DNA from: Rhizobiales bacterium CCH10-E5
Lineage (GTDB): Bacteria; Pseudomonadota; Alphaproteobacteria; Rhizobiales; Beijerinckiaceae
DNA length: 64,000 bases
Reading direction: 5' to 3'
NCBI GenBank assembly: GCA_001556125.1
Contig: LSIG01000064.1
Span: forward strand, 1-64,000
Position 1 is the first letter of the stretch; each line of letters begins with the position of its first letter. The notes beneath the pieces are model-generated. The model was given only the letters and a program-made list of their open reading frames with translations. It was not told the DNA's origin and made no database searches. Positions 48,912 through 57,376 of this stretch are shown here, piece by piece. The translations under genes and the position numbers were made by a program.

Positions 48912-50438
48912 ATGTCCGCCGTCCCTGCCAAGCGCCCCGTCATGCTGATGATCCTCGATGGCTGGGGCTGGCGCGAGGAGGCCGAGAACAATGCGGTGCG
49001 GCTCGCCCGCACGCCGCATTTCGACCGGCTCTGGGAGGCCTCGCCCCATGCCTTCCTGAAAACCTCGGGCCTCGATGTCGGCCTGCCGCCCGGCCAGATG
49101 GGGAATTCCGAGGTCGGCCATCTCAATCTCGGCGCCGGCCGGGTTGTGATGCAGGACCTGCCGCGCATCAATCAGGCGATCGCGGACGGCTCGCTCCGGC
49201 AGGCTCTCGCGGGAAGCGGCCTGGTCGATGCGCTGAAGGCGAGCGGCGGCGCCTGCCATCTGCTCGGCCTCGTCTCGCCGGGTGGTGTGCATGCCCATCA
49301 GGACCATGCGGTGGCGCTGGCGCATCTGCTCGTCGAGCAGGACATCCCGGTCCGGATTCACATCTTCACGGACGGGCGCGATACGCCGCCGCGCTCGGCT
49401 GCCGGCTATGTCCGCGCCTTCGCCGCCGCCCTGCCGCCGCAAGCGGTGATCGCGAGCCTGACCGGCCGCTATTTTGCCATGGACCGCGACCATCGCTGGG
49501 AGCGCGTCGAGACCGCCTGGCGGGCGATGGTGCTGGGCGAGGGGCCCGAATTCGCCGACGCCGCCTCCGCGATCGCGGCCGCCTATGCACAGGGCGTCAC
49601 CGACGAGTTCATCCCGGCCAGCGTCATCGGCAGCTATGGCGGCATGGAGGATGGCGACGGGCTGCTGAGCTTCAACTTCCGCTCCGACCGGATCCGGGAA
49701 ATCCTCGATGCGGTGCTGTTCCCGCAGTTCGATGGATTTGCCCGGTCGCGGCGGCCGGTGCTGGCGAAGGCGGTCAGCATGACCTCTTACAGCGCCGAAC
49801 TCGATGCCGTGATGCCGGCGCTGTTCGCGCCGCAGACGCTGGCCAATGGCCTCGGCGAGACGGTCGCGAAGGCGGGTCTCGCGCAGATCCACATGGCGGA
49901 AACCGAGAAGTATCCGCACGTCACCTACTTCTTCAACGGCGGCGAGGAGACGCCCTATCCGCGGGAGGACCGCGTCATGGTGCCCTCGCCCAAGGTCGCG
50001 ACCTATGATTTACAGCCGCAGATGTCGGCGCCGGAGCTGACGGAGCGGGCCGTGGAGGCGATCGCGTCGGGCCGCTACGATCTCGTCGTGCTGAACTTCG
50101 CCAATCCCGACATGGTCGGGCACACGGGCGTGCTCAGCGCCGCGATCGCGGCGGTCGAAACGGTCGATGCCGGGCTCGGGCGGATCGCGGAGGCTGTGGC
50201 ACAGGCGGGCGGCGCGCTGCTCGTCACGGCCGATCACGGCAATTGCGAATTGATGGTCGATCCCGAGACCGGTGCTCCGCATACGGCCCACACGACCTTC
50301 CCGGTCCCGGTGATGGTCATCGGCAGCGAGGCGAAGGGGCTGGCGGATGGCCGCCTCGCCGACATCGCACCGACGCTGCTGGCGCTGCTCGGCGTGCCGC
50401 AGCCGGCCGAGATGACCGGCTCGTCGCTGTTGCGCTGA
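48912..50438 (+). CDS. gpmI: 2,3-bisphosphoglycerate-independent phosphoglycerate mutase
   Basis: 508 residues from ATG 48912. Alkaline-phosphatase-fold enzyme: MLMILDGWGWRE at the start, catalytic serine in QMGNSEVGHLNLGAGR near residue 64, FTDGRDTPPRSA near 153, SFNFRSDRIRE near 255 and metal ligands in NFANPDMVGHTG and TADHGNCE near 400-450. It needs manganese and interconverts 3- and 2-phosphoglycerate. Separate from the tkt-fba glycolytic cluster. Confidence 0.95.
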   Translation: MSAVPAKRPVMLMILDGWGWREEAENNAVRLARTPHFDRLWEASPHAFLKTSGLDVGLPPGQMGNSEVGHLNLGAGRVVMQDLPRINQAIADGSLRQALAGSGLVDALKASGGACHLLGLVSPGGVHAHQDHAVALAHLLVEQDIPVRIHIFTDGRDTPPRSAAGYVRAFAAALPPQAVIASLTGRYFAMDRDHRWERVETAWRAMVLGEGPEFADAASAIAAAYAQGVTDEFIPASVIGSYGGMEDGDGLLSFNFRSDRIREILDAVLFPQFDGFARSRRPVLAKAVSMTSYSAELDAVMPALFAPQTLANGLGETVAKAGLAQIHMAETEKYPHVTYFFNGGEETPYPREDRVMVPSPKVATYDLQPQMSAPELTERAVEAIASGRYDLVVLNFANPDMVGHTGVLSAAIAAVETVDAGLGRIAEAVAQAGGALLVTADHGNCELMVDPETGAPHTAHTTFPVPVMVIGSEAKGLADGRLADIAPTLLALLGVPQPAEMTGSSLLR

Positions 50439-50465
50439 ACGCGTCTTTCTCGGCCCAAAACGAAA

Positions 50466-50491
50466 ACGGCGCGGACCGAAGTCCGCGCCGT
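50466..50491. terminator. Hairpin between gpmI and omp
   Basis: ACGGCGCGGAC, CGAA loop, GTCCGCGCCGT: a perfect 11-bp stem between two convergent genes. A-rich sequence before it supplies a U-run for the leftward gene. Confidence 0.75.
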
Positions 50492-50515
50492 GTCGAAAGG
50501 GTAGGGGGCTGCCCT

Positions 50516-51415
50516 TCAGTATTTGCGGACCGTCGGGGCCGGCGCGTAGGCGACCGGCTTCTCGACCGGACCGCAGCAGCTCGGATCGCTGAAGTTCCAG
50601 CGCATGCCGATGCGGACGTCGTGGCTGTCGATGCCCTTGAACCGCACCGAGGAGCTCGGATTGGTGAGCAGGCCCTGGGCGCCGCGCAGGCCGACCGTCG
50701 GGCCGTCGCCCATGTTCAGGTAGCGGTAGCCGATGTCGAGCTTGAGGTTCGAGGTGACGTCGTAGGAGACGCCAGCCATCAGCGCCCAGGCGAGGTTGGT
50801 CTTGCTGGCCGAGTCGCCATAGGCATAGGAGGCATTGGCGAAGGCGGCGCCGACGGCCTGGTTCACGCCGTTGTCGGCGAGGCCGCTGACGGTGTGGTTG
50901 GCCATACCGATGCCGACCCCGAGATAGGGCGTCAGGCAGTTCCAGGTGCCGAGATCGATATAGGCGTTGGCGAGCGCGACGAAGGTCGCCACATCGGCGC
51001 GGTAGATATTGGTCTGGTTGGTCGGCACACCGAAATTGTAGCTGATCTGGTCGCGGCCATTGAAGGAGCCGCCGCGATACTCGCCCGTCAGGTCGAAGCG
51101 CAGATAGCTGTTGAACTGATAGCCGATGCCGACGCCGGCGAAGGCGGCGAAGCCGCGATCGGGCTTGACGGTGGAGAAGGACGTCACGCCGGTCGTGGCG
51201 ATCACCGGGGCGTTGTTCAGCTTCACGTCGAGCTCGTCATAGGACTGCGAGCCGACGCCGATATCGCCGCGCAGATAGAAGCCGCTGCTGATCGTGCCCT
51301 TGAGACCGAGCGGCTCCGGCGGCGGCGGCGCAGGGTAGGCGAGATCGGCGGCGGTGGCGGCGGACGCCCCGAGCGCCAAGGCGCCTGCCAGCGCAATAGT
51401 TTTCAGGCTGCCCAT
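50516..51415 (-). CDS. Outer-membrane beta-barrel protein (Omp25-like)
   Basis: 299 residues from ATG 51415. Signal peptide (TIALAGALALGASAATAADL) followed by alternating strands of an eight-stranded barrel: GFYLRGDIGVGSQS, GVGIGYQFNSYLRFDLTGEYRG, PYLGVGIGMANH, LDIGYRYLNMGDG, HDVRIGMRWNF. Resembles the surface-antigen/Omp25 family of Hyphomicrobiales. A CtrA-type box and several TTAAC motifs lie 80-145 bp upstream, hinting at cell-cycle-linked expression. Confidence 0.85.
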   Translation of the reverse strand: MGSLKTIALAGALALGASAATAADLAYPAPPPPEPLGLKGTISSGFYLRGDIGVGSQSYDELDVKLNNAPVIATTGVTSFSTVKPDRGFAAFAGVGIGYQFNSYLRFDLTGEYRGGSFNGRDQISYNFGVPTNQTNIYRADVATFVALANAYIDLGTWNCLTPYLGVGIGMANHTVSGLADNGVNQAVGAAFANASYAYGDSASKTNLAWALMAGVSYDVTSNLKLDIGYRYLNMGDGPTVGLRGAQGLLTNPSSSVRFKGIDSHDVRIGMRWNFSDPSCCGPVEKPVAYAPAPTVRKY

Positions 51416-51495
51416 GGCAGTGTCCCTCGCGTTTGCGCGGCACCCGTTACGCAGGCCGCGCGTGTTACCGACGAGGGAACGATGCCGCCAATTCC

Positions 51496-51511
51496 TTAAA
51501 TGAGACTTAAC
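51496..51511. promoter_or_regulatory. CtrA-type box upstream of omp
   Basis: TTAA (51496-51499), seven bases, TTAAC (51507-51511), an exact CtrA consensus reading on the plus strand; TTAACC at 51520 and TTAAC at 51555 follow. It lies 81 bp before the leftward omp start. Function is inferred from the consensus. Confidence 0.5.
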
Positions 51512-51648
51512 CTTAGGAGTTAACCTCAACGAGCGGTGAAGATTTCTTCGCGGGTTAACAAATCCTCAACAACGGCAGGGCTTTGCCGCTGGTTTGACCG
51601 CTGGAACGGTTGCAGAACATGGGCGAATGAAAACGGCAGGCGAAGAGC

Positions 51649-51664
51649 AGGCGAATATTCGCCT
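51649..51664. repeat. 16-bp perfect palindrome near the element's left end
   Basis: AGGCGAATATTCGCCT, between the omp promoter region and the last gene of the phage-like operon. It could be a terminator stem for that leftward operon, or part of the attachment region; its role is not established. Confidence 0.4.
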
Positions 51665-51700
51665 CTCGGCGCCTGTTCTGCGGCTGTTCCTCCGGGCTGA

Positions 51701-52213
51701 TCAGGACCAGCTGGTGGCGTCGTCGTGCGTGCGGTCCCACGCCATGACGGCATCAGTCAGGCGCTCGAGCTCGGCCTCTTCGGGGCTGCCTTCGATCGCG
51801 CCGGAGAGCTCCTGGATCCGCGCGGTCGCGGCCTCGTACTGCTCGAGGCTGGTGATGACGATCGCGGGCGTGGCGGTGGGGGACATGGCGGCGGCTCCTG
51901 CTGCAGCGGCAACGCGCGGGCGCAGCGGCCCGTTCCCATGGGTCTGGCCCGTGCGCTCGGCCAGCACGGTATAGTGCTCCATCACGCTCGGCCGGGAGGT
52001 GAGGTTGCGGCCGCCGCATTGGGAGCAGCGATAGCGCAGGCAGATGTCGGGGATGGCGAGATCCTCCGGCATGGAACGCGTCGAGATCTCGGCATGGTGG
52101 TGGCAGTCGCCGCACCAGATCTCCGCCATATGCACGCCGGCGGCGCGCTCGGTGCCGACCGTCGCCGGCTGGATCTCGCGGCCGTCCCTGTCTCGCGATC
52201 GTCGGTGGTTCAT
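51701..52213 (-). CDS. Element protein with zinc-ribbon motif
   Basis: 170 residues, start overlapping the upstream gene by four bases. Residues about 29-75 hold a zinc ribbon (WCGDCHHHAEI, then RYRCSQCGGRN, two CxxC pairs). The C-terminal part (ITSLEQYEAATARIQELSGAIEG, then LERLTDAVMAWDRTHD) resembles the helical N-terminus of HigA-type antitoxins. Last gene of the leftward operon. Function unknown. Confidence 0.6.
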   Translation of the reverse strand: MNHRRSRDRDGREIQPATVGTERAAGVHMAEIWCGDCHHHAEISTRSMPEDLAIPDICLRYRCSQCGGRNLTSRPSVMEHYTVLAERTGQTHGNGPLRPRVAAAAGAAAMSPTATPAIVITSLEQYEAATARIQELSGAIEGSPEEAELERLTDAVMAWDRTHDDATSWS

Positions 52214-52488
52214 CGGGCCGCGTTGGCGACATGTTCGCGCAGCGCCTCGAGGCGCTGGCGGCAGAGCGGGAAATCCATCGTGATGTCGCCGGCGCTGCAG
52301 TAGTCGACGATCAGATCCGTCGGCTCGCCGTCGCGGGCCGCGAAGACAGTCCGCAGCTCGTCGAACAGCTCATAGGCCGCATTGGCGGAGCGCATCGGGA
52401 AATTGGCGACCGTGACCGGCTCGAGCTCGTCGGCCGACTTGCCGCAGATGTGGATCCCGGTGCGGCAGGGGGCGTAGGGCTGGCTCAT
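52210..52488 (-). CDS. Hypothetical element protein
   Basis: 92 residues from ATG 52488, with ATGA overlaps at both ends. One likely helical domain (NAAYELFDELRTVFAARDGE) and three cysteines (CRTGIHICGK, DYCSAG). No family recognised. Confidence 0.55.
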   Translation of the reverse strand: MSQPYAPCRTGIHICGKSADELEPVTVANFPMRSANAAYELFDELRTVFAARDGEPTDLIVDYCSAGDITMDFPLCRQRLEALREHVANAAR

Positions 52489-52706
52489 GTTCCGGCCTCG
52501 TTCTTGGCCTGCTGCACGCCCACCAGCAGCTCGCTCAAAAGCCGATCGAGCGTCTGCGGCAGCATGACCGACATTTCCGCAACGAAGGGGCCTGTGGCCG
52601 CAGCTGGCATCGGGCCATGGATCGTCCAAGGCTCGCCGTCGCGGTTGACAGTCACGAAGCACTGGCCTTCGTCGTGCTGTTCTATATCGAAGGTGAAGTG
52701 CATCAC
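52485..52706 (-). CDS. Small hypothetical element protein
   Basis: 73 residues. A short beta-rich start (MMHFTFDIEQHDEGQCFVTVNRDG) and a helical end (PQTLDRLLSELLVGVQQA). Overlaps both neighbours by four bases. Unrecognised. Confidence 0.55.
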   Translation of the reverse strand: MMHFTFDIEQHDEGQCFVTVNRDGEPWTIHGPMPAAATGPFVAEMSVMLPQTLDRLLSELLVGVQQAKNEAGT

Positions 52707-53983
52707 AGCTCTCCCGTCATCTTCTCGGCCGCGGCGTCGGCTTCCTCGCTAGTGTGCGGCAGGTAGTGCTCGATGATGTCATAGCCTTCGTTAAGGCTAT
52801 GGCCAGAGAGGTTGACGGCGCGCTCGATCGGGATGCCGAGGACGCGGACCATGTGGACGAAGCCGCTGCGGCGGCCGTCCCGCGCATGCAGCCCATCGAG
52901 GTGGCCCCAGCGCTCCGGATCCACCGCGATCGCGCGCTTCACCACGATGTTCATGGCCTGGCTGATGTTGCGGCGCGTGTAGGGCTCGCGCGTGCGCTCG
53001 TTGACCAGGAGGTGTCCGCTCGGCACGCGCAGCGGCTCCGGCCGCTCGGTGAGGCGGCGCGCCATCAGCGGCGGCAGGCGGGTGTCGATCGCCACGCCGG
53101 GCTCGAGCTCGTAGCGCTGGCCGACCTTGCGGCTCTTGCTCTGGTCGAATTTGAGCCGGGTCGAGCCGTCGGCCTCGCGGTGCAGATGCTCCTCGCGCCA
53201 GTCGATTACATCCGTGATGCGCTGCGCACAGGCGAAGGCAAAGACCAGCGCCGTGCCGAGCGAGGGCCGCGGCGTCCAGCCCCGGCCGCCCTTGGGCGAG
53301 ACCGTGCCGTCGGCCACGCGGACCAGGTGGCGCAGATCCTCGAGCGTCATGAGCCGCTTGCGCTTGCGGGCGCCTTTCAGGCCGAGCGCGGCGAAGGGAT
53401 TGACGTCGCTGCCGACCTTGCCGGTGTCGATCGCCCATTTGAACAGGGCGCGGCCGCAGGTGGCATAGGAGCGGGCGCTGCCGGGCGCCCGGCGCTTCAA
53501 GGGGTCGATCCAATCCTTGACGCGGGCGCGCGTGATCAGCACCGCGACCTCGTCACCGAACTCGGCCTCGAGCGCCTTGAGGTAGAAGCCGAACTGCCGG
53601 CGCGTGCTCTCTCGCAGGCCGCGCCAGGCGTCACTGCCTTTGCCCGCCTTGTCCTGCCCGCCATAGCGCCAGAGATTGGCGAGCTGGCTGACCGTGAGCG
53701 GGCCGGCCTGGCGCTTTGGGATGCTGCGCTTGCCCGCGGCCGGCGCCTCGGCCGGGGCGGCCTGCTCGCGCTTCCAGGCCTCGACGGCGGCGTTGAGCCG
53801 GCGGGCCTCCTGCTCGGCCACCTTGCGATCGCGCCCGAGCGAGACGCCCTTCCAGTGCGGGCGGATATCCGGCCCCGCCTTCCATTTGAAGATGCCGGAG
53901 GCATCCCGCGACAGGCGCAGGATGGGCTCTGCCGCGGCCCTGCGCGGCCGCTGGGCGGGCTTCGGTGGATTTCGCATGTCCAA
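52703..53983 (-). CDS. int: Tyrosine site-specific integrase
   Basis: 426 residues. An N-terminal arm-type region, a SAM-like core-binding domain near residues 90-195, and the catalytic domain: first Arg in FACAQRITDVIDWR, the box-II region LHARDGRRSGFVHM, His in LSGHSLNEGYD and nucleophile Tyr in IEHYLPHT near residue 408. It recombines the element's attachment site with the chromosome. Placed in the leftward early operon rather than at its end, with three small genes after it. Confidence 0.88.
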   Translation of the reverse strand: MDMRNPPKPAQRPRRAAAEPILRLSRDASGIFKWKAGPDIRPHWKGVSLGRDRKVAEQEARRLNAAVEAWKREQAAPAEAPAAGKRSIPKRQAGPLTVSQLANLWRYGGQDKAGKGSDAWRGLRESTRRQFGFYLKALEAEFGDEVAVLITRARVKDWIDPLKRRAPGSARSYATCGRALFKWAIDTGKVGSDVNPFAALGLKGARKRKRLMTLEDLRHLVRVADGTVSPKGGRGWTPRPSLGTALVFAFACAQRITDVIDWREEHLHREADGSTRLKFDQSKSRKVGQRYELEPGVAIDTRLPPLMARRLTERPEPLRVPSGHLLVNERTREPYTRRNISQAMNIVVKRAIAVDPERWGHLDGLHARDGRRSGFVHMVRVLGIPIERAVNLSGHSLNEGYDIIEHYLPHTSEEADAAAEKMTGEL

Positions 53984-54007
53984 GTCCCCCTTGAACGGTG
54001 ATGAAGG

Positions 54008-54301
54008 CTAGCGGGCGCCGCCGGCGAGCGCAAAGAGCGGCAGGCGTTCGACCGGGGCGGCCGGCCGTCTGATGGCGCGCGGCGGCACGGCCGCGAGCAG
54101 GCGGGCATAGTAGATCCCGGCCGGGGTGAGGCGGGCCTTGGTGCGGCCGCGGGCGCCCGTCTTGATCTCGACCAGGCCGAGCTGCAGCGGCTTGCGCAGC
54201 TGGCGCTGATCGAAGGCGCCGAGATCGACGAAGCGGCCGCGCGGGTTGCGCCACCACAGGAAGCGCAGCGAGGCCTCGGTGCCGATGGTGAGCGGTTGCA
54301 T
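54008..54301 (-). CDS. Hypothetical element protein
   Basis: 97 residues, starting MQPLTIGTEASLRFLWWRNPRG. The middle (FDQRQLRKPLQLGLVEIKTG, RLTPAGIYYARLL) is winged-helix-like in layout, as in small phage DNA-binding proteins. 24 bases upstream of int. Confidence 0.55.
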   Translation of the reverse strand: MQPLTIGTEASLRFLWWRNPRGRFVDLGAFDQRQLRKPLQLGLVEIKTGARGRTKARLTPAGIYYARLLAAVPPRAIRRPAAPVERLPLFALAGGAR

Positions 54302-54302
54302 G

Positions 54303-54425
54303 TCACGGCCCCCAGAATGAGAGGAAGGGATTGAAGCGGACGCCGAGGGCGATGATGACCAGCGCCGCGCCGACGAGCAGGGCGGTCTCGACCGGGCCGC
54401 GGCGGGGTGGCTGCGGCTCCGTCAT
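54303..54425 (-). CDS. 40-residue membrane protein
   Basis: A basic N-terminus (MTEPQPPRRG) and one transmembrane helix (ETALLVGAALVIIALGV). Start at ATG 54425, overlapping the upstream gene by ATGA; one base from the next gene. Size and context suit a small phage membrane protein. Confidence 0.5.
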   Translation of the reverse strand: MTEPQPPRRGPVETALLVGAALVIIALGVRFNPFLSFWGP

Positions 54426-54823
54426 GGGCGGGCTCCGATGCGACGCTGTGCCGTCTTGGGGCCCACCATGATAGACGGTGGCCGCGGTATGGATCCGACC
54501 AGTGGCCGCCAGAGGTGAAGACAGAAGGGGTGATAATTGACGTGATCGGCCGGCGGCACATGCAGCTGCATGGCCGTCTCGTCGTCGTGGAAAAACCGGC
54601 GCTTGACAAACTCCATTTCCGTCCAGGTCGGGCAGCGGTTTTCCAAGGAGACCGAGACGTGATCCCATCCGTCGCCGCTGGTCGCGATGATCCGCAGCAC
54701 GCCGCCGGTGTCTGGGCACCGCATACCGAACAGGCCAGCGATTGCCGGATCCGCGCCGTTGAACCATGCCTCGATCTCGGGGCTGGTCACGCGGTGGCGG
54801 TCAAAGTTGCGCAAATCTCTCAT
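54422..54823 (-). CDS. DUF7694 phage protein
   Basis: 133 residues from ATG 54823. Conserved pattern: HVSVSLENRCPTWTEMEFVKRRFFHDDETAMQLHVPP, then NYHPFCLHLWRP near residue 105, which is the mark of a family common in phages and prophages. Function unknown. Confidence 0.72.
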   Translation of the reverse strand: MRDLRNFDRHRVTSPEIEAWFNGADPAIAGLFGMRCPDTGGVLRIIATSGDGWDHVSVSLENRCPTWTEMEFVKRRFFHDDETAMQLHVPPADHVNYHPFCLHLWRPLVGSIPRPPSIMVGPKTAQRRIGARP

Positions 54824-55092
54824 GCCCGGCCTCCCTGGATCAGCTCGAGGGCGGGCAGGCGCGCGCCGGCGCCGGCCTCGCGCCTGGCCTTCCAGCCCAG
54901 CACGGCCGGCGGGTGCCAGCGCTTCTCGTTGCGGTGCCACGGCATCGGCGCCGGGAAGGCCTGCGCCTCCCAGCCCGCCATGCGGCGCTTCACCGTGTCG
55001 ATCGACAGGCCGAAGACGGCGGCGAGATCCGCATAGTTCCACCAGCCCTTGGCCGGATCGCCCAGCGGACGCAGCGGGGTGACGGTGCTCAT
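54820..55092 (-). CDS. Helix-turn-helix element protein
   Basis: 90 residues: WWNYADLAAVFGLSIDTVKRRMAGWEA near residues 17-43 is an HTH of the excisionase/MerR-like kind, followed by a tryptophan-containing segment (HRNEKRWHPPAVLGWKA). Could be an excisionase or regulator. Four-base overlaps with both neighbours. Confidence 0.6.
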   Translation of the reverse strand: MSTVTPLRPLGDPAKGWWNYADLAAVFGLSIDTVKRRMAGWEAQAFPAPMPWHRNEKRWHPPAVLGWKARREAGAGARLPALELIQGGRA

Positions 55093-56000
55093 GGCCGCAC
55101 GTCCGGCAAAGCGTCATAGAAGCGCCCGTGCAGCATGCGGCCATTCTCCCGCTTGCCGCTGCGGCGCATGACAATGCCATCGAGCAGGACATCGCCGGGC
55201 TCCACCTCGCAGCCGGGGTTTTTCCACTCGCCCCACTGCTTGAAGAAAAAGGCGGTGCCGGCCGCCTCGCACTGCGTGCGGATCCGGTGAACCCATTGGG
55301 GGTGCATCGGTCGCGCGCCGGGGCCACTCTCGCCCCCAACGATGATCCAATCGAGTTTTGCAGGGAAGCTGCCGCCGTCACCGGCATCGGAGCAGAAGCG
55401 GCCGCGTAGTGCATCGATAAACCAGTTGCGCCTGTCGTGCTTGTTCTTTGGCCACGAGAGTGCACCGAGCTGTATCGGCCCGAGCAGCGGCTCGGCAGAA
55501 ACGAAGGTGAAGATCGGCCGCAACTCTGCGGCTGCCGCCAGCAGCAGCGGCACATTGCGGTCGGCGTCGTCCTGGTCGCCGCAGCTCGTGCCGAGCGCGA
55601 CATTCGCCGGCAGGCCGCCGGCCGCCTCGACCATCTTGACGATATTGCCCGGCCGCTTGGTCAGCAGCAGCCAGACCAGCTGCGGCGTGGCGCGGATGAG
55701 GTTGAACAGGTCCGCCCGCCACTGCGCATCCACCTGGTTGTCGAAGACATCGGCCAGCGAGGCGCAGAAAACGAAATGCCGCTCCCCGGCGGCGATCGCC
55801 GCCTTGTTCCAGGCGATCGGCTGCCGCCAGTACTGCGCCGTCGTGCGCTTGCGCTCGCCATGCGGACCCCACTGGACCGTCTTGAGGCGGTGATCCATGC
55901 GCGCCTCGGCATAGCAGTTGTCGCAGGCGGCCGTGACCTTCGTGCACCCGATCCAGGGATTGAAGGTGTGGCGAGCCCACTCGATTTTTGTGTCCTTCAT
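55089..56000 (-). CDS. DUF5131 (phage Gp37/Gp68) family protein
   Basis: 303 residues from ATG 56000. The start (TKIEWARHTFNPWIGCTKVTAACDNCYAEA) carries C-x6-C-x2-C, the family's probable iron-sulfur cluster site. Later parts (WLLLTKRPGNI, LGTSCGDQ, FVSAEPLLGPI, WIIVGGESGPGARP, FFFKQWGEW) match DUF5131 throughout. Related to radical-SAM-like proteins; frequent in phages and mobile elements, reaction unknown. Confidence 0.85.
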   Translation of the reverse strand: MKDTKIEWARHTFNPWIGCTKVTAACDNCYAEARMDHRLKTVQWGPHGERKRTTAQYWRQPIAWNKAAIAAGERHFVFCASLADVFDNQVDAQWRADLFNLIRATPQLVWLLLTKRPGNIVKMVEAAGGLPANVALGTSCGDQDDADRNVPLLLAAAAELRPIFTFVSAEPLLGPIQLGALSWPKNKHDRRNWFIDALRGRFCSDAGDGGSFPAKLDWIIVGGESGPGARPMHPQWVHRIRTQCEAAGTAFFFKQWGEWKNPGCEVEPGDVLLDGIVMRRSGKRENGRMLHGRFYDALPDVRP

Positions 56001-56392
56001 GCCGCCCTCGCGCTGCTGCCGGCGGCGATCGACTGGACGATCGCGACGACGGACTGGCGGGCCTGGTCGCCGAGCTGCGGCCAGGCGCGGGCGATCTCGA
56101 CGCCCTGCGGGCTGGCGAGGAAGGCGCCCTCGAGGAGCTGCTCCTCGGAGGGGCCGGCATCCTGCGCCGGCAGGCCCTCGAGGAAGAAGGTCGCCCGGCA
56201 GGCCAGCGCCCGGGCGAGATCGTGAAGCCGGCTCGCGCTGACGCGGTTGGCGCCCTTCTCGTATTTCTGGATCTGCTGGAAGGTGATGCCGCAATGGCGG
56301 GCCAGCGTCTCCTGGCCCATGCCCAGCGCCATGCGGCGGGCGCGGATGCGCTGGCCGACATAGCGATCGACGGTGTGAGGCTCCTTGGTCAT
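55997..56392 (-). CDS. Xre-family regulator
   Basis: 131 residues. HTH at residues about 12-66 (VGQRIRARRMALGMGQETLARHCGITFQQIQKYEKGANRVSASRL), then a helical tail. It is of the type abundant in Hyphomicrobiales. Encoded within the leftward operon, it may regulate the element's early promoters. Confidence 0.82.
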   Translation of the reverse strand: MTKEPHTVDRYVGQRIRARRMALGMGQETLARHCGITFQQIQKYEKGANRVSASRLHDLARALACRATFFLEGLPAQDAGPSEEQLLEGAFLASPQGVEIARAWPQLGDQARQSVVAIVQSIAAGSSARAA

Positions 56393-56643
56393 GTGTCGCT
56401 CCCCTCAGTGGTGGTTTCTTCGCCGTCGGGCAGGTCGATCGAGACCATCCAGTCGGGATGGCAGGCCTGCCAGGCGCGGTGGTCCGGTGCGCCGCGCTGC
56501 AGTGCGAGCGCGTCCAGCGCCTCGTCCTCATTGCGGGCGGTGATGGTGCGCAGCAGCGGCTCGCCCCGGGGCGGCGTGGTCCGGATGACGAAGTCGCGCT
56601 GTGCCTCGTCCTTGGACGTGTCGGGTTTGCTGGTGTCGGTCAT
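56389..56643 (-). CDS. Small hypothetical element protein
   Basis: 84 residues from ATG 56643. Acidic, with an N-terminal low-complexity segment (SKPDTSKDE) and a strand-rich centre (VIRTTPPRGEPLLRTITARNEDEAL). Overlaps at both ends. No family recognised. Confidence 0.55.
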   Translation of the reverse strand: MTDTSKPDTSKDEAQRDFVIRTTPPRGEPLLRTITARNEDEALDALALQRGAPDHRAWQACHPDWMVSIDLPDGEETTTEGSDT

Positions 56644-56987
56644 GAGCGGATCTCGCTGTCGGGCGGGGTGGCGATCGCCGCGGCCTCGCGGCCGAGCTGC
56701 TCGAGCTGCAGGCGCATGGCCTCGCGGCAGGGTTCGAAGGCGTAGAAGCGGGCGCGCGCGGAGGGCGTGACCATGAAGGTGGCGGCCGCCTCGCAGAGAA
56801 AGCGGGCGCTGACGACGGCGCCGGCGCCCTCGTCGTTCTCGAAGCCGCGGCTCTCGAGCCGGCGGGCTGGCACGCCGCATTGCGGGCAAGCGGCGAGCCG
56901 CGCCTCGAGCGCGATGCGCAGGCGCAGCACGGGGTCGTAAGCCACCGGCGGCGCCTCGAGGGCGTCGAGCTGCTCGAGGCGGCTCAT
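56640..56987 (-). CDS. Hypothetical element protein with CxxC motif
   Basis: 115 residues from ATG 56987. ARLAACPQCGVPARRLESRG near residue 32 suggests half a zinc ribbon; a later cysteine (FEPCREAM) may complete it. Coupled by overlaps on both sides. Confidence 0.55.
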   Translation of the reverse strand: MSRLEQLDALEAPPVAYDPVLRLRIALEARLAACPQCGVPARRLESRGFENDEGAGAVVSARFLCEAAATFMVTPSARARFYAFEPCREAMRLQLEQLGREAAAIATPPDSEIRS

Positions 56988-57376
56988 GCGCGGCCGACCT
57001 CGGCCGTCGCCTCGACGAACTCTGAGCCGGGCGTGCCGCCCGGACCCAGGACCGTGGCGGCGCGGAACGTGATCTGCCGCATCATCATGTTGAACAGGCC
57101 GACCGCGTCTTGGCTCTCCGTGCCGCCGGCGAGCGTCGAGCAAACGGAGGTGACGGCGTTGCCGATCGCGTTGGTGAGGGCGAGGAAGATCTCGTAATCG
57201 TCGGCGCCGTTGTCGCGCTCGGCCGCCAGCGCACGGGTGGTCGCGGCCAGGATCTGCTCGATGCAGCGGGCGTGCCGCAGGTGAACGGGGCTCTCGCCGG
57301 CCGAAGCCAAGAGGTGTGAGCGCATGGCGGCGATGGCGCGCTCGGCCGCCTCGCTGTGCGGGGTCAGCGTCGTCAT
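56984..57376 (-). CDS. Hypothetical helical element protein
   Basis: 130 residues, mostly helical (SEAAERAIAAMRSHLLASAG; HLRHARCIEQILAATTRALAAERD), with a C-terminal beta-like segment. No recognisable domain. Part of the overlap chain. Confidence 0.55.
   Translation of the reverse strand: MTTLTPHSEAAERAIAAMRSHLLASAGESPVHLRHARCIEQILAATTRALAAERDNGADDYEIFLALTNAIGNAVTSVCSTLAGGTESQDAVGLFNMMMRQITFRAATVLGPGGTPGSEFVEATAEVGRA

Noticed and set aside
51416..51700. tRNA gene as attachment site at the element's left end
   Set aside because: No cloverleaf or T-loop sequence could be found on either strand; the attachment site remains unknown.
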